Below are positions 27,213 through 36,440 of a stretch of DNA of 64,000 nt, in pieces; within the stretch, counting starts at the first letter, position 1, and every line of letters begins with the position of its first letter. Both the position numbers and the translations under genes were made by a program. Origin of the DNA: Pseudomonas reactans (lineage in GTDB: Bacteria > Pseudomonadota > Gammaproteobacteria > Pseudomonadales > Pseudomonadaceae); NCBI RefSeq assembly GCF_013385825.1, contig NZ_JACAPG010000012.1, positions 56,237 through 120,236 of the forward strand, in the 5' to 3' direction. The notes under the pieces are model-generated. The model had not been told where the DNA came from and made no database searches. It saw nothing but the letters and a program-made list of their open reading frames with translations.

Positions 27213-27241
27213 GGGAGGATGTAGCACCGAATCCCAGGCAT

Positions 27242-27274
27242 AAAAAAACCCCGCTTTTAAGGGCGGGGTCTTTT
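27242..27274 (-). terminator. Terminator of the cold-shock gene
   Basis: ACCCCGC and GCGGGGT form a 7-bp stem; on the minus strand it is followed by seven T. It lies 19 bases after the cold-shock gene stop. Confidence 0.8.
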
Positions 27275-27292
27275 CGACTAAGTCAGTACAAG

Positions 27293-27502
27293 TTAGATAA
27301 CTTGAACTTCTTCAGCTTGCATGCCTTTCTGACCGCGGGTAGCGATGAAAGAAACCTGTTGGCCTTCTTTCAGGCTTTTGAAGCCGTCGGATTGGATAGC
27401 TTTGAAGTGAACGAACAGGTCGTCACCGGATTGTGGAGTGATGAAGCCGAAGCCTTTTTCATCGTTGAACCACTTAACGGTACCAGTTTGGCGATTAGAC
27501 AT
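27293..27502 (-). CDS. Cold-shock domain protein
   Basis: The 69-aa protein is one cold-shock domain, an OB fold that binds single-stranded RNA and DNA. RNP1 is KGFGFITP and RNP2 is DLFVHFKAI; it starts [24 protein letters not shown] lies 7 bases before the ATG. Pseudomonas have several Csp paralogues and I cannot assign CspA, CapB or another name from sequence alone. It is transcribed away from dcd. Confidence 0.93.
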   Translation of the reverse strand: MSNRQTGTVKWFNDEKGFGFITPQSGDDLFVHFKAIQSDGFKSLKEGQQVSFIATRGQKGMQAEEVQVI

Positions 27503-27891
27503 GGTGTATCTCCTTGGACAAAGTTAACTGCGACTCAGGAAAAGCCCTGGCCGAGACTGAGTGCAAAGAGCAGGAAAAATTCTTGGAGATGGTTGGATCG
27601 AAATTCAACATATCGTGTAGAGATTCTCAGTGACACAAGCAGCACAGTGGCGCCACCTTAACCCTTTTTCAGGAACGTGCCAATGATATTTCCGAAGGTT
27701 TCTCCAAATTCGTGACTGGCGGTGGTATTTCCGCTCACCGGGCATGCCAACACAGGTCCCGGCCCCACTGGCTGCGGCTTATAGGAGCAGGCACATTCGT
27801 CAAGAAAAGCCCCGCGGCCTTTGAACCCCAACGCCAGCCCCGGTAAGATGCCCCACAGAATTTTTCCACCTCGCTATTCAGGACACCCGCC
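27503..27891. other. 389-base control region between csp and dcd
   Basis: No gene is supported here. The left part is the csp leader on the minus strand, which may be long as in other cold-shock genes; AT-rich runs near 27570-27620 could hold its promoter. The right end holds a good dcd promoter (27821-27849). The middle shows no tRNA, no repeat of the REP type and no open frame with a ribosome binding site. Confidence 0.5.
27821..27849 (+). promoter_or_regulatory. Likely sigma-70 promoter for dcd
   Basis: TTGAAC (27821-27826) and TAAGAT (27844-27849) are 17 bases apart, 43 bases before the dcd ATG. The -10 is preceded by CCGG, as in the elements before dnaE, pyrG and eno. Confidence 0.6.
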
Positions 27892-28458
27892 ATGAGCATC
27901 AAATCGGACAAGTGGATTCGCCGCATGGCGCAGGAACACGGCATGATCGAACCGTTCGTCGAGCGCCAGATCCGTGGCCAAGGCGATGCACCGGTGATTT
28001 CCTACGGCGTTTCCAGCTACGGCTACGATGTGCGCTGCGCCGATGAGTTCAAGGTGTTCACCAACATCAATTCGGCGATCGTCGACCCTAAGAACTTCGA
28101 CGAAAAGAGCTTCGTCGACGTCAAGAGTGACGTGTGCATCATTCCGCCTAACTCCTTCGCCCTGGCGCGCACCGTGGAGTTCTTCCGCATTCCCCGCGAC
28201 GTGCTGACCATCTGCCTGGGTAAAAGCACCTACGCGCGTTGCGGCATCATCGTCAACGTGACACCGCTTGAACCCGAGTGGGAAGGTCACGTGACCCTGG
28301 AGTTCTCCAACACCACCACGCTGCCGGCGAAAATCTACGCCAACGAAGGCGTGGCGCAGATGCTGTTCCTGCAGTCCGACGAGGCCTGTGAAGTGTCCTA
28401 CAAAGACCGTGCCGGCAAGTATCAGGGCCAGCGCGGCGTAACTCTCCCACGCGCTTGA
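27892..28458 (+). CDS. dcd: dCTP deaminase
   Basis: Dcd turns dCTP into dUTP, the main source of dUMP for thymidylate. The 188-aa trimeric dUTPase-fold protein shows [13 protein letters not shown], the active-site region [33 protein letters not shown] and the nucleotide-covering segment near the C-terminus ([19 protein letters not shown]). The ATG follows AGGA. A small unknown gene comes next. Confidence 0.96.
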   Translation: MSIKSDKWIRRMAQEHGMIEPFVERQIRGQGDAPVISYGVSSYGYDVRCADEFKVFTNINSAIVDPKNFDEKSFVDVKSDVCIIPPNSFALARTVEFFRIPRDVLTICLGKSTYARCGIIVNVTPLEPEWEGHVTLEFSNTTTLPAKIYANEGVAQMLFLQSDEACEVSYKDRAGKYQGQRGVTLPRA

Positions 28459-28520
28459 TCGAAAGCTCCTACTCGTAAAGGGAATTAGTCTGCATAAAGT
28501 GACTCTATCTAGGTGTACTG

Positions 28521-28546
28521 CCCCGGCGCGTGTAAAACGCGCCGGG
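28521..28546 (+). other. GC-rich hairpin before a small gene
   Basis: CCCCGGCGCG..CGCGCCGGGC pairing gives a strong stem of about 8-9 bp with the loop TGTAAAA, between dcd and the 65-codon gene. There is no T-run after it, so it may be a leader structure or an inefficient dcd terminator. Confidence 0.4.
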
Positions 28547-28566
28547 CCACGCTTGAGGAGTACTTT

Positions 28567-28764
28567 ATGAAGCTCGACCCGCGAATAAGCGCAGAACTTG
28601 CCCGGCTTGAACCCAATCAGATTGGCGTTCTGGCCTGGTCCCTGATGGCCGACCCTGCTTATGCGGGCGGCATCCCCGGCCAACCCGAGCCGGATTACCC
28701 ACAACCGACCGAACCTGGCGAGCCGACCCTGCCGGACGAGCCGCCACCCGCGCCGGTCGCCTGA
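28567..28764 (+). CDS. Small protein of unknown function with Pro/Glu-rich tail
   Basis: I do not recognise a function. The 65-aa protein starts at ATG 28567, 5 bases after a strong GAGGAG, and reads MKLDPRISAELARLEPNQIG at the N-terminus, followed by a short amphipathic or hydrophobic part (VLAWSLMADPAYAGG). The last 30 residues are rich in proline, glutamate and aspartate (PGQPEPDYPQPTEPGEPTLP) and are likely disordered. It has no signal peptide. It ends 3 bases before the end of the convergent pdeM gene. Confidence 0.7.
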   Translation: MKLDPRISAELARLEPNQIGVLAWSLMADPAYAGGIPGQPEPDYPQPTEPGEPTLPDEPPPAPVA

Positions 28765-28767
28765 TCC

Positions 28768-29418
28768 CTAGCCCACCGGCCAGACGTCATGATCGCCAAT
28801 CACATAGATTCGGCGGTCATTGTCCCGTTCCACCCTATGCCCGCCGGTAAATGCACCGAACGCCGGCAGCAGGCTGACTCGGGCACCGATCACAAAGCAC
28901 GGCAGCTTTAAGCTCTGTCGTCCCTTGCCGCGCAACCGATACACCGGATGCACATGCCCCGCCAGCACGTGGTGGCTGGGATGGGCGTGCGGTTCGTGCT
29001 GCAAGGCGAAAGGGCCCATCAGCAGCGGCTCCGTAACCACGTCTATCCTCAAGTCCTCGGGCGGGTCGCCCGCGCGTTTATCGTGATTGCCGCGAATCAA
29101 GGTCATCGGCAGCTCAGGATTAAGCGCTCGCCAGCTTCTCAGCGCGCTGAGCGTGCCGTGGGCGTGCGAACCGGGGCCGTGCAGGAAATCACCGAGAAAG
29201 ATCACCTGCGCGCACGGCAGCGCCGACAGCAACCGATCCAGGCGTTGCAAATTTTCAGTAGTCGTCCCCTGCGGCACCGGCTGCCCCAGGCTGCGATACG
29301 CCGAGGCTTTGCCGAAATGTGCATCGGCAATCAACAGGCACTCGCGTGCAGGCCAGTAAATAGCCCTGTTCGCCAACAACCACAATTCTTCTCCCTCAAG
29401 CAATACCGAGCAAACCAT
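28768..29418 (-). CDS. pdeM: Ligase-associated DNA damage response endonuclease PdeM
   Basis: This 216-aa calcineurin-like metallophosphoesterase belongs to the LHR DNA-repair module; the P. putida homologue is known as a manganese-dependent DNA endonuclease and 3'-phosphodiesterase. Metal-binding motifs are all visible: LLIADAHFGKA, IFLGDFLHGPGSH, LIRGNHDKRAG, LQHEPHAH and VLAGHVHPVYRL. Its ATG shares one base with the stop of the helicase gene upstream, so the two are translationally coupled. Confidence 0.93.
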   Translation of the reverse strand: MVCSVLLEGEELWLLANRAIYWPARECLLIADAHFGKASAYRSLGQPVPQGTTTENLQRLDRLLSALPCAQVIFLGDFLHGPGSHAHGTLSALRSWRALNPELPMTLIRGNHDKRAGDPPEDLRIDVVTEPLLMGPFALQHEPHAHPSHHVLAGHVHPVYRLRGKGRQSLKLPCFVIGARVSLLPAFGAFTGGHRVERDNDRRIYVIGDHDVWPVG

Positions 29419-31898
29419 CAGCGCTTCCCGTTATCCGCGACTTTTTCCAGGTCCTTGACCATCCGCGCAATGCGCTCCGAGAGTTTTTCCGAACTCATGC
29501 TTTCGCGCATCCGCTCGACCAGCAGCGGAAAGGCCAGGGGCGTAGGCCGTTCGATCAGATGCAGGTCACGTTTCAGTGCCGAAAGATCGCGCAAGGTCGC
29601 TTCCAGCCGACGAATGTCCAGTTCATCGCGTAGGACTTCTTCCCCGGCCTGGGTCAGCAGCAGGTTCTGTGGGTCATATTGCTTGAACACCTCAAAGAAC
29701 AAACCGCTGGATGCTTGCACCTGGCGCGTACTTTTGGGTGCCCCTGGATAACCGGCAAACACCAGCCCGGCGATGCGTGCGATCTCGCGAAAGCGGCGCA
29801 GCGCCAATTCCCCGGCATTCAGGCTGGCCGCCACGTCTTCAAGCAAATGTTCAGGACTCAACAGCGCGTCATTCAACAGTACCGGCCAATCCACTGCGGT
29901 GGCGCTCAACAGCTCCAGCCCGTAATCATTGACCGCAATCGAAAAAGTCACCGGCTGCCGTTGACTCACCCGCCACGCCAGCAGGCTCGCCAGGCCCAAG
30001 TGCACCTGGCGCCCGGCGAACGGATAGAGAAACAGGTGCCATCCCTCACGCGACTTGAGCGCCTCGGCCAGCAAGTGCTCACGCGTCGGCAGGCCGGACC
30101 AACGCAACTGCGTCTGCAACAGAGGCTGCACTGCCTGCATCTCCGGGCCTTCAAAGTGCCCGTGAGCCGCGGCATCGAAGCGCTCCACCACAGCTTGGGC
30201 CAGCTCATTGGAAAGCGGCATGCGCCCGCCATTCCAGCGGGGCACAGCGGCTTTTTTTGCGGTGCTGCGGCGTACATAGGCGGTCATGTTTTCCACCCGC
30301 ACCAGTTCCAGCAAACGCCCGGCAAACAGAAAACCGTCACCGGGCTTGAGTCGCGCGATAAAGCCTTCCTCGACACTCCCCAGGTTCTTGCCACCACCGC
30401 CCTTGCTCCAGAATTTCAGATGGATGCTCGCGTCACTCACGATCGTACCCACGCTCATTCGATGGCGCCGCGCCAGCCGGGCATCCGGGACACGCCAGAT
30501 GCCGTCTTCGTCCGGTTCCACCCGGCGATAATCCGGATAGGCGGTCAGCGACAGTCCACCATGGCGCACGAAACCCAGGGCCCAGGCCCAGTCTTCATCC
30601 GTCAGGTCGTGGTAGGCCCAGGCGCCGCGCACTTCCGTCAGCAAGGCCTCGGGTATGAAGCCACCCCCCAATGCCATGCTGACCAAGTGTTGTACGAGTA
30701 CATCCAAAGGCTTGTACGGCGATTCCCGCGCTTCGATACGCCGTTGCGCGATCGCATCCTGGGCGGCGGCGGCTTCAACCAGCTCAAGGCTATGGGTCGG
30801 CACCAACGTTACCCGCGACGGCCGCCCCGGCGCATGCCCCGAGCGGCCGGCGCGTTGCATCAAACGCGCCACGCCTTTGGCCGAACCGATCTGCAGCACC
30901 CGCTCCACTGGCAGGAAATCCACCCCCAGGTCCAGGCTTGAGGTGCACACCACCGCTTTGAGCTGGCCGTCCTTCAAGGCCCGTTCCACCCAGTCACGGG
31001 TCTCTCGGGACAGCGAACCATGGTGCAGCGCAATCACCCCAGCCCAATCGGGGCGGGCGTCCAGCAATGCCTGGAACCAAATCTCCGACTGCGCCCGCGT
31101 ATTGGTAAACACCAGGCAACTGCTGCTGGCGTCCACTTCCGCCACCACCTGGGGCAGCATCTTCAAACCAATATGCCCGGCCCACGGAAAGCGTTCGGTC
31201 ACGGGGGGCAGTAAGGTGTCGATGACCAACTGTTTAGCCGTCTGCCCCTGCACATTGATCCCGTCACCCTGTGGGACCAACACCTCCAAGGCGTGGGATT
31301 GATTACCCAAGGTCGCCGAAATCCCCCACACCATCAATTCGGGGTGCCAGCGCCGCAGGCGCGCCAAGGCCAGTTGCAACTGCACGCCGCGCTTGTTGCC
31401 GATCAGTTCATGCCATTCATCCACCACCACCATGCGCAGGTGCGCCAGGCTCACTTCGCTGTCGGCACGCGCCAGCATCAGCGTCAGGCTTTCCGGGGTG
31501 GTGACCAGTGCGGTGGGCTGGCGGCGGGTCTGGCGTGCGCGCTCGCTGTTGCTGGTGTCACCGGTGCGCAGGCCGACGCTCCAGGGAATCTGCAACGCCT
31601 CAAGCGGGGCTTCAAGGGCGCGGGCGGTATCGGCGGCCAGCGCGCGCATGGGCGTGATCCACAGCACCGTCAGCGGCTCAGCGGGCGGTTTGCGTTTAGC
31701 GGTTACCGGTGGGCGAGTGATGGCGAAGCGATTGAGGGCGGCGAACCACAGCGCGTAGGTTTTACCCGCACCGGTGCTGGCATGCAGCAGCCCCGATTGG
31801 CCGCTCTTGACCGCCGCCCACACCTCTTTCTGGAAGGCAAACGGCTTCCAGCCTTTGGCGGCAAACCAGTGTTTGGCGAAATCGGTGGGTTTTGCCAT
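29418..31898 (-). CDS. Ligase-associated DNA damage response DEXH-box helicase (Lhr-Core type)
   Basis: The 826-aa protein is an ATP-dependent 3'-5' DNA helicase of the Lhr-Core family. RecA domain 1 has Walker [17 protein letters not shown] (about residue 38-53) and the DEWH box [15 protein letters not shown] (about 160). RecA domain 2 has [31 protein letters not shown] and [14 protein letters not shown] winged-helix and a beta-barrel module follow. This is the short Lhr form, not the roughly 1500-aa E. coli Lhr. It forms an operon with pdeM; the ligase and exonuclease partners are 4.5 kb away. Confidence 0.95.
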   Translation of the reverse strand: MAKPTDFAKHWFAAKGWKPFAFQKEVWAAVKSGQSGLLHASTGAGKTYALWFAALNRFAITRPPVTAKRKPPAEPLTVLWITPMRALAADTARALEAPLEALQIPWSVGLRTGDTSNSERARQTRRQPTALVTTPESLTLMLARADSEVSLAHLRMVVVDEWHELIGNKRGVQLQLALARLRRWHPELMVWGISATLGNQSHALEVLVPQGDGINVQGQTAKQLVIDTLLPPVTERFPWAGHIGLKMLPQVVAEVDASSSCLVFTNTRAQSEIWFQALLDARPDWAGVIALHHGSLSRETRDWVERALKDGQLKAVVCTSSLDLGVDFLPVERVLQIGSAKGVARLMQRAGRSGHAPGRPSRVTLVPTHSLELVEAAAAQDAIAQRRIEARESPYKPLDVLVQHLVSMALGGGFIPEALLTEVRGAWAYHDLTDEDWAWALGFVRHGGLSLTAYPDYRRVEPDEDGIWRVPDARLARRHRMSVGTIVSDASIHLKFWSKGGGGKNLGSVEEGFIARLKPGDGFLFAGRLLELVRVENMTAYVRRSTAKKAAVPRWNGGRMPLSNELAQAVVERFDAAAHGHFEGPEMQAVQPLLQTQLRWSGLPTREHLLAEALKSREGWHLFLYPFAGRQVHLGLASLLAWRVSQRQPVTFSIAVNDYGLELLSATAVDWPVLLNDALLSPEHLLEDVAASLNAGELALRRFREIARIAGLVFAGYPGAPKSTRQVQASSGLFFEVFKQYDPQNLLLTQAGEEVLRDELDIRRLEATLRDLSALKRDLHLIERPTPLAFPLLVERMRESMSSEKLSERIARMVKDLEKVADNGKR

Positions 31899-31967
31899 GG
31901 GGCGGCTGACACTCTGGAAGACCTATTCCACAGACCTTCACCGAGCATCAAAGGTTTAACACAATCC

Positions 31968-32052
31968 TTGTAGGAGCCGGCGTGCCGGCGAGGGTGGCGT
32001 AAAGATCACCGCATGGCTCAAGGCCTCATCGCCGGCAAGCCGGCTCCTACAG
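31968..32052 (+). repeat. REP pair (GTAGGAGCCGGC type)
   Basis: TTGTAGGAGCCGGCGTGCCGGCGA and the inverted copy ATCGCCGGCAAGCCGGCTCCTACAG lie between the helicase gene and aotP. The left arm has drifted (CTTG start, CGTG loop). This marks the junction between the repair module and the inserted transporter operon. Confidence 0.85.
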
Positions 32053-32063
32053 GTCGTTTTGGC

Positions 32064-32828
32064 TTATTTCAGGTTGCCGCTGAGGAACTGCTGCAAACGC
32101 TCGCTCTTCGGATTGCCCAGCACGTCTTCCGGCGTGCCTTGCTCTTCCACCAAGCCTTGGTGCAGGAACAACACCTGGCTCGACACCTTGCGTGCAAAGC
32201 TCATTTCGTGGGTCACCATGATCATGGTGCGGCCTTCCTCCGCCAAACCCTGGATCACCTTCAACACTTCGCCCACCAGCTCCGGGTCGAGGGCCGAGGT
32301 GGGTTCGTCGAACAGCATCACCTCCGGCTCCATCGCCAAGGCGCGGGCGATGGCGACGCGCTGTTGCTGTCCACCGGAGAGGAACGCCGGGTACTGATCG
32401 GCCACTCGGGCCGGCAAGCCCACCTTGTCTAAGTAACGACGGGCACGGTCTTCGGCGTCCTTCTTGCTGCAGCCCAGCACCCGGCGTGGGGCCATGGTGA
32501 TGTTCTCCAGCACGCTCATGTGGCTCCACAGGTTGAAGTGCTGGAACACCATCGCCAGACGCGTGCGCAGGCGCTGTAATTCGGCGTCGTCGGCCACGCG
32601 CATGCCGTGGCGGTCGCTGACCATGCGGATCGGCTGGCCGTCGAGGGTCATGGCGCCGTCGTTGGGGGTTTCCAGGAAGTTGATGCAGCGCAAAAAGGTG
32701 CTCTTGCCCGAGCCGCTGGCGCCGATCAGGCTGATCACGTCACCGGTCTTGGCCTTGAGCGAAACACCTTTGAGCACCTCATTGTCGCCATAGCTTTTAT
32801 GCAGGCCTTCAACGGTCAATTTGTACAT
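32064..32828 (-). CDS. aotP: Amino-acid ABC transporter ATP-binding protein
   Basis: The 254-aa ATPase of the HisP/AotP polar amino-acid family powers the importer. Walker A is [20 protein letters not shown] (about 33-52), the signature is [16 protein letters not shown], and Walker B is [38 protein letters not shown] is typical of the family. A GAGGATG ribosome binding site precedes it on the minus strand. It is the last gene of the five-gene set. Confidence 0.9.
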   Translation of the reverse strand: MYKLTVEGLHKSYGDNEVLKGVSLKAKTGDVISLIGASGSGKSTFLRCINFLETPNDGAMTLDGQPIRMVSDRHGMRVADDAELQRLRTRLAMVFQHFNLWSHMSVLENITMAPRRVLGCSKKDAEDRARRYLDKVGLPARVADQYPAFLSGGQQQRVAIARALAMEPEVMLFDEPTSALDPELVGEVLKVIQGLAEEGRTMIMVTHEMSFARKVSSQVLFLHQGLVEEQGTPEDVLGNPKSERLQQFLSGNLK

Positions 32829-32841
32829 GGGGCGTGCATCC

Positions 32842-33960
32842 TCAAGGCGAAAGTAGATAGCCGCTGCGGTAGGCCTCTAAGCCTGCGACATGGGCGATGA
32901 CCATCCCGGCAGTGGCCATGCGGCGCAGCGAACGGGCGTAAAGCAGGCCGGCATTGCGACAATGCACGGGCGTTACGCGGTCGGAAATGGGGTCGATGAT
33001 TTCAGCGATCAGTTGTCCGGCTTCCAGGTATTCACCGGGCAGGGCACTGAACACCAGCAGGCCGCCTATGGGCGTCGCTACCGGCTCAACACCTGCCAGC
33101 GGTGTGGCCGGGTAGGGCAGGTCGGGCAATGGTGCGACTTCCCCGGCAATGGCGCCGAAGTGGATCAGGTAATCAATGATCGCCTGGCAGTCGAGGGCGG
33201 CCAGGCCGTGGTTGACGTCGCCCTGGCCGCGCAGTTCGACGGTCACCGAAAAACTGCCCATGGGGATTGGGAAGCGCTCGCCGAAGCGTTGCTGCAATTG
33301 CCACCACACCAGGGTGAAACACTCATCGAAGGATTGCCCACCGGAGTCGGTCGCCAGCAGATTGGCCTCCGAGCCGATGTAACGCGCCAACGGTTCCACC
33401 TGCGGCCAGGCCTCGGGTGTGGTGTACAGGTGCGCCACGGCTTCAAAGTCGCAATGCAGGTCCAGCACCATGTCGGCATCGCACGCCAGGCGTTGCAGCA
33501 CCAGGCGCTGGGATTGCAGTTGGGTCTCAGCGCTTTGCGCTGCGAGGGCGGTAGACAGCGCGGCGCGGATCAACTCGACGTTGTGCTGGGGATCGTCCCC
33601 AAGCAACTCCTCGACTTGATTTCCCACCGCCTCACTGAGGTCGACAAACAGGCGATTGAAGTTCTGCCCGCTTTCCAGCTCGTAGCGGCCCAGCGGGATA
33701 TCCATCAATACCTGTTCCAGGCCCACCGGGTTGGCGATGGGCACCAGCACAATCTCGCTGCGCAGACGACCGGCTGCCGCCAGTTCAGCCAGCCGCACCT
33801 TCAGGTGCCAAGCCACCAGCATGCCGGGCAGTTCATCGGCATGCAGCGACGACTGGATGTAGATCTTGCCTTTAGCCTGCTCCGGGCCAAAGTGAAAACT
33901 GTGAATCTGCCGCGCCGTACCTGGCACTGGCGCGATCAGTTCATGAACCTGATGACGCAT
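32842..33960 (-). CDS. aotO: AotO-type succinylglutamate desuccinylase/aspartoacylase family protein
   Basis: This 372-aa protein belongs to the M14 AstE/AspA zinc family. Likely zinc ligands are in [20 protein letters not shown] (His and Glu of the HxxE motif) and [16 protein letters not shown]. The C-terminal part (about 290-345) resembles the beta-barrel of the family. A gene of this type, aotO, lies at the same place in the P. aeruginosa aotJQMOP operon, where its role is not clear. AAGGAG precedes the ATG on the minus strand. The enzymatic substrate is unknown. Confidence 0.8.
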   Translation of the reverse strand: MRHQVHELIAPVPGTARQIHSFHFGPEQAKGKIYIQSSLHADELPGMLVAWHLKVRLAELAAAGRLRSEIVLVPIANPVGLEQVLMDIPLGRYELESGQNFNRLFVDLSEAVGNQVEELLGDDPQHNVELIRAALSTALAAQSAETQLQSQRLVLQRLACDADMVLDLHCDFEAVAHLYTTPEAWPQVEPLARYIGSEANLLATDSGGQSFDECFTLVWWQLQQRFGERFPIPMGSFSVTVELRGQGDVNHGLAALDCQAIIDYLIHFGAIAGEVAPLPDLPYPATPLAGVEPVATPIGGLLVFSALPGEYLEAGQLIAEIIDPISDRVTPVHCRNAGLLYARSLRRMATAGMVIAHVAGLEAYRSGYLLSP

Positions 33961-33969
33961 ACGAACTCC

Positions 33970-34680
33970 TTAATGACTCGGCCCGAGGAACGCCAGCCAG
34001 CGACGCTCCGCCAACCGGAACAGACCGACCAGGGCGAAGGTCACGGTCAGGTAGATCAGGGCTGCGATACCAAATGATTGAAAGGTCATGAAGGTGGCCG
34101 AGTTGGCATCCCGCGCCACTTTGAGGATGTCGGGGATCGTCGCGGTGAAGGCCACCGTGGTCGAGTGCAGCATCAGGATCACTTCATTGCTGTAGTAGGG
34201 CAGCGAGCGGCGCAATGCCGACGGCATGATCACGTAGGCATACAGCTTCCAGCCGCTCAAACCGTAGGCCTTGGCCGCTTCAACTTCGCCGTGGGCCATG
34301 CTGCGGATCGACCCGGCGAAAATCTCCGTGGTGTAGGCGCAGGTGTTGAGGGCGAAAGCCAGGATGGTGCAGTTCATCGCATCGCGAAAGAACGCATCCA
34401 GCAACGGTTGTTCGCGTACGGCGGCGAGGCTGTAGATGCCGGTGTAGCAGATCAGTAGCTGGATATAGAGCGGCGTGCCCCGGAACAGGTAGGTGTAGAA
34501 CTGCACCGGCCAACGCACCAGGCGCTTGCGCGACACACGGGCGATGGACAACGGGATCGACACCAGAAAGCCGATGACCAGCGCGGCAGTGAGCAACCAC
34601 ATCGTCATGGCCAGGCCGGTGATGTGTTGGCCGTCGCTATAAAGGAAGGGGCGCCAGTATTCCTGCAAGAGTTCGATCAT
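33970..34680 (-). CDS. aotM: Amino-acid ABC transporter permease (AotM/HisM type)
   Basis: The 236-aa inner-membrane protein has about five membrane segments. It has the EAA-loop region HGEVEAAKAYGLSGWKLYAYVIMPSALRRSLP, which couples to the ATPase. RGTPLYIQLLICYTG is the conserved HisMQ signature. It overlaps the aotQ gene by 4 bases, so both half-channels are made together. Confidence 0.88.
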   Translation of the reverse strand: MIELLQEYWRPFLYSDGQHITGLAMTMWLLTAALVIGFLVSIPLSIARVSRKRLVRWPVQFYTYLFRGTPLYIQLLICYTGIYSLAAVREQPLLDAFFRDAMNCTILAFALNTCAYTTEIFAGSIRSMAHGEVEAAKAYGLSGWKLYAYVIMPSALRRSLPYYSNEVILMLHSTTVAFTATIPDILKVARDANSATFMTFQSFGIAALIYLTVTFALVGLFRLAERRWLAFLGPSH

Positions 34681-35405
34681 CGCACGGCCTCCCGGGCACC
34701 AGCGGAGTAGCGACGTTCAAGGCGGCGCAAGACGAAGTTGGACGCGCTGGTGATCAACAGGTAAATCAACGCGGCGAGTACCAAAAAGTAAAACAGCTGA
34801 TAGGTGCTCTTGCCGGCATCCTGGGCAGCCTTGACCAGGTCGGCCAGGCCGATGATCGACACCAGCGCCGTGGCCTTGAGCATTACCATCCAGTTATTGC
34901 CGATCCCCGGCAGGGCAAAGCGCATCATCTGCGGGAAGGTCACGTAGCGAAACCGCTGGCCACGCTTGAGGCCATAGGCCGTGGCGGCTTCCAGTTGGCC
35001 ACGGGGCACGGCGAGGATCGCGCCGCGAAACGTCTCGGTGAAGTACGCACCGTAGATGAAACCGAGGGTGATCACCCCAGCGCTGAAGGGGTCGATCTCG
35101 ATGTATTCCCACTCCATGAAATCGGTCAAACCGGTCAGCCAGGTTTGCAGGCTGTAGAAAATCAGCAGCATCAGCACCAGGTCGGGCACGCCGCGAATCA
35201 ACGTGGTGTAGAGCTGGGCGGGGATGCGCAGGAAGGGCAGGCTGGAGAGTTTGGCGCTGGCGCCGAGCAGGCCCAGCAACACGCTGACGGCCAGGGACAG
35301 CACCGACAACTTGATGGTCATCCAGGTGCCTTGCAGCAACAGCGGGCCGAAACCCTTCAAGCTGAGCGCGCTCAACCCGAGGGTTTGCAATAATTCTTCG
35401 AACAT
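34677..35405 (-). CDS. aotQ: Amino-acid ABC transporter permease (AotQ/HisQ type)
   Basis: The 242-aa permease pairs with AotM. It shows TLIRGVPDLVLMLLIFYSLQ and the EAA loop RGQLEAATAYGLKRGQRFRYVTFPQMMRFALPG, and several hydrophobic membrane segments. It is separated from the binding-protein gene by a terminator-like hairpin. Confidence 0.88.
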   Translation of the reverse strand: MFEELLQTLGLSALSLKGFGPLLLQGTWMTIKLSVLSLAVSVLLGLLGASAKLSSLPFLRIPAQLYTTLIRGVPDLVLMLLIFYSLQTWLTGLTDFMEWEYIEIDPFSAGVITLGFIYGAYFTETFRGAILAVPRGQLEAATAYGLKRGQRFRYVTFPQMMRFALPGIGNNWMVMLKATALVSIIGLADLVKAAQDAGKSTYQLFYFLVLAALIYLLITSASNFVLRRLERRYSAGAREAVR

Positions 35406-35424
35406 AAATCAGGACCTATGGCGA

Positions 35425-35454
35425 TAAAAAAGCGCCCCTCCGGGGAAGGGCGCT
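35425..35454 (-). terminator. Attenuator between aotJ and aotQ
   Basis: On the minus strand AGCGCCC pairs with GGGCGCT, with an inner GC-rich loop, and six T follow. It lies just after the binding-protein stop and before the permease genes. It should end most transcripts after aotJ, giving more binding protein than membrane parts, a common layout for such operons. Confidence 0.75.
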
Positions 35455-35461
35455 CCAGGCA

Positions 35462-36241
35462 TTATTTGCCGCTGTACAGGTTCAGATCGCCAAAGTGTTT
35501 CTTCTGGATGGTGGCGTAGGTGCCATCATCGTGTAACGCTTTGATACCTTTATCCAAAAGCGCCTTCAGTTCAGTGTTACCTTTTTTGATACCGACGGCG
35601 GTTTTCGACGGCAGCAACGGGTCGTCGATGGCCGCGCTGACTTCATAACCGGCACCGGCCGGCGACTTCAGGAAGCCCAATTCAGCCTGCAACATGTCCT
35701 GCACGGACGCGTCGAGACGGCCGGAGGTCAGGTCGGCGTACACCTGGTCCTGGTTGGCGTAGGCCTTGGTGGTCACACCGGCTTTATCCAATACGGCCTT
35801 GGCGTAGGCTTCCTGGATGGTGCCTTGCTCGTAGCCCACGGATTTGCCCTTGAGGGATTCTGGCGTCGAGTAGCCCGCGCCTTTCTTGAACACCAGCGAG
35901 GTAGGGCCGGAGAACAGTTCGCTGGAGAAGTCGATGGCCTTTTCACGCACCGGGGTCACGGTCATGGATGAAATCACGCCGTCGAACTTGTTGGCTTTGA
36001 GGCCCGGAATCATGCCGTCGAAGTCACTTTCAACCCACTTGCACTTCACTTTCAGCTCGGCGCAGATCGCATTGCCCAGGTCGATATCGAAACCCACCAG
36101 GCTGCCGTCGGCGGCCTTGGATTCGAATGGCGCGTAGGACGGATCGACACCAAAACGCAGTTCCTTGTATTCCTTGGCCAGCGCGGTACCGGCAGCCATG
36201 CACAGGGCCAGTGCAGAAAGGGTCAGCAATGCTTTTTTCAT
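35462..36241 (-). CDS. aotJ: Periplasmic basic amino-acid binding protein
   Basis: I start this at MKKALLTLSALALCMAAGTA (259 aa), which gives a clean signal peptide ending ALA; the frame is open 195 bases upstream but that part is not signal-like. The type 2 periplasmic-binding fold is visible in LRFGVDPSYAPFESKAADGSLVGFDIDLGNAI, SDFDGMIPGLKANKFDGVISSMT and the lid region. Order J-Q-M-O-P fits the arginine/ornithine transporter; histidine or lysine as substrate cannot be excluded. In P. aeruginosa argR follows this operon; here it is absent. Confidence 0.88.
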   Translation of the reverse strand: MKKALLTLSALALCMAAGTALAKEYKELRFGVDPSYAPFESKAADGSLVGFDIDLGNAICAELKVKCKWVESDFDGMIPGLKANKFDGVISSMTVTPVREKAIDFSSELFSGPTSLVFKKGAGYSTPESLKGKSVGYEQGTIQEAYAKAVLDKAGVTTKAYANQDQVYADLTSGRLDASVQDMLQAELGFLKSPAGAGYEVSAAIDDPLLPSKTAVGIKKGNTELKALLDKGIKALHDDGTYATIQKKHFGDLNLYSGK

Positions 36242-36440
36242 TATGTAATCCCTGGAAACCAAGATAAGCGCTTGTGGCGCGTTAGGACTGTTACTGAACG
36301 GTGTCAGACGGATCACAAGTAGCAATTTCTGCACCATAGTTCCGAATGTAGATCCGAATGAGTGTTTTAAAAGGTAGGGGAAGGGAGAGCTGAGTGTAGG
36401 AGATGCCCGAAAATGGGCATCGAAAAATGAGTGCACTGTT

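Noticed and set aside
27052..27292. RsmZ-like regulatory RNA after rpoS
   Set aside because: Only one GGA lies in a hairpin and it belongs to the rpoS terminator; the repeated GGA loops of RsmZ are missing.
32064..36241. Mobile island carrying the transporter between the two repair gene pairs
   Set aside because: There is no integrase, transposase, tRNA edge or direct repeat, and base composition matches the neighbours. An ordinary rearrangement is more likely.
35462..36436. Longer start for the amino-acid binding protein
   Set aside because: The extra 65 residues are not signal-like, while the internal Met starts a standard signal peptide.
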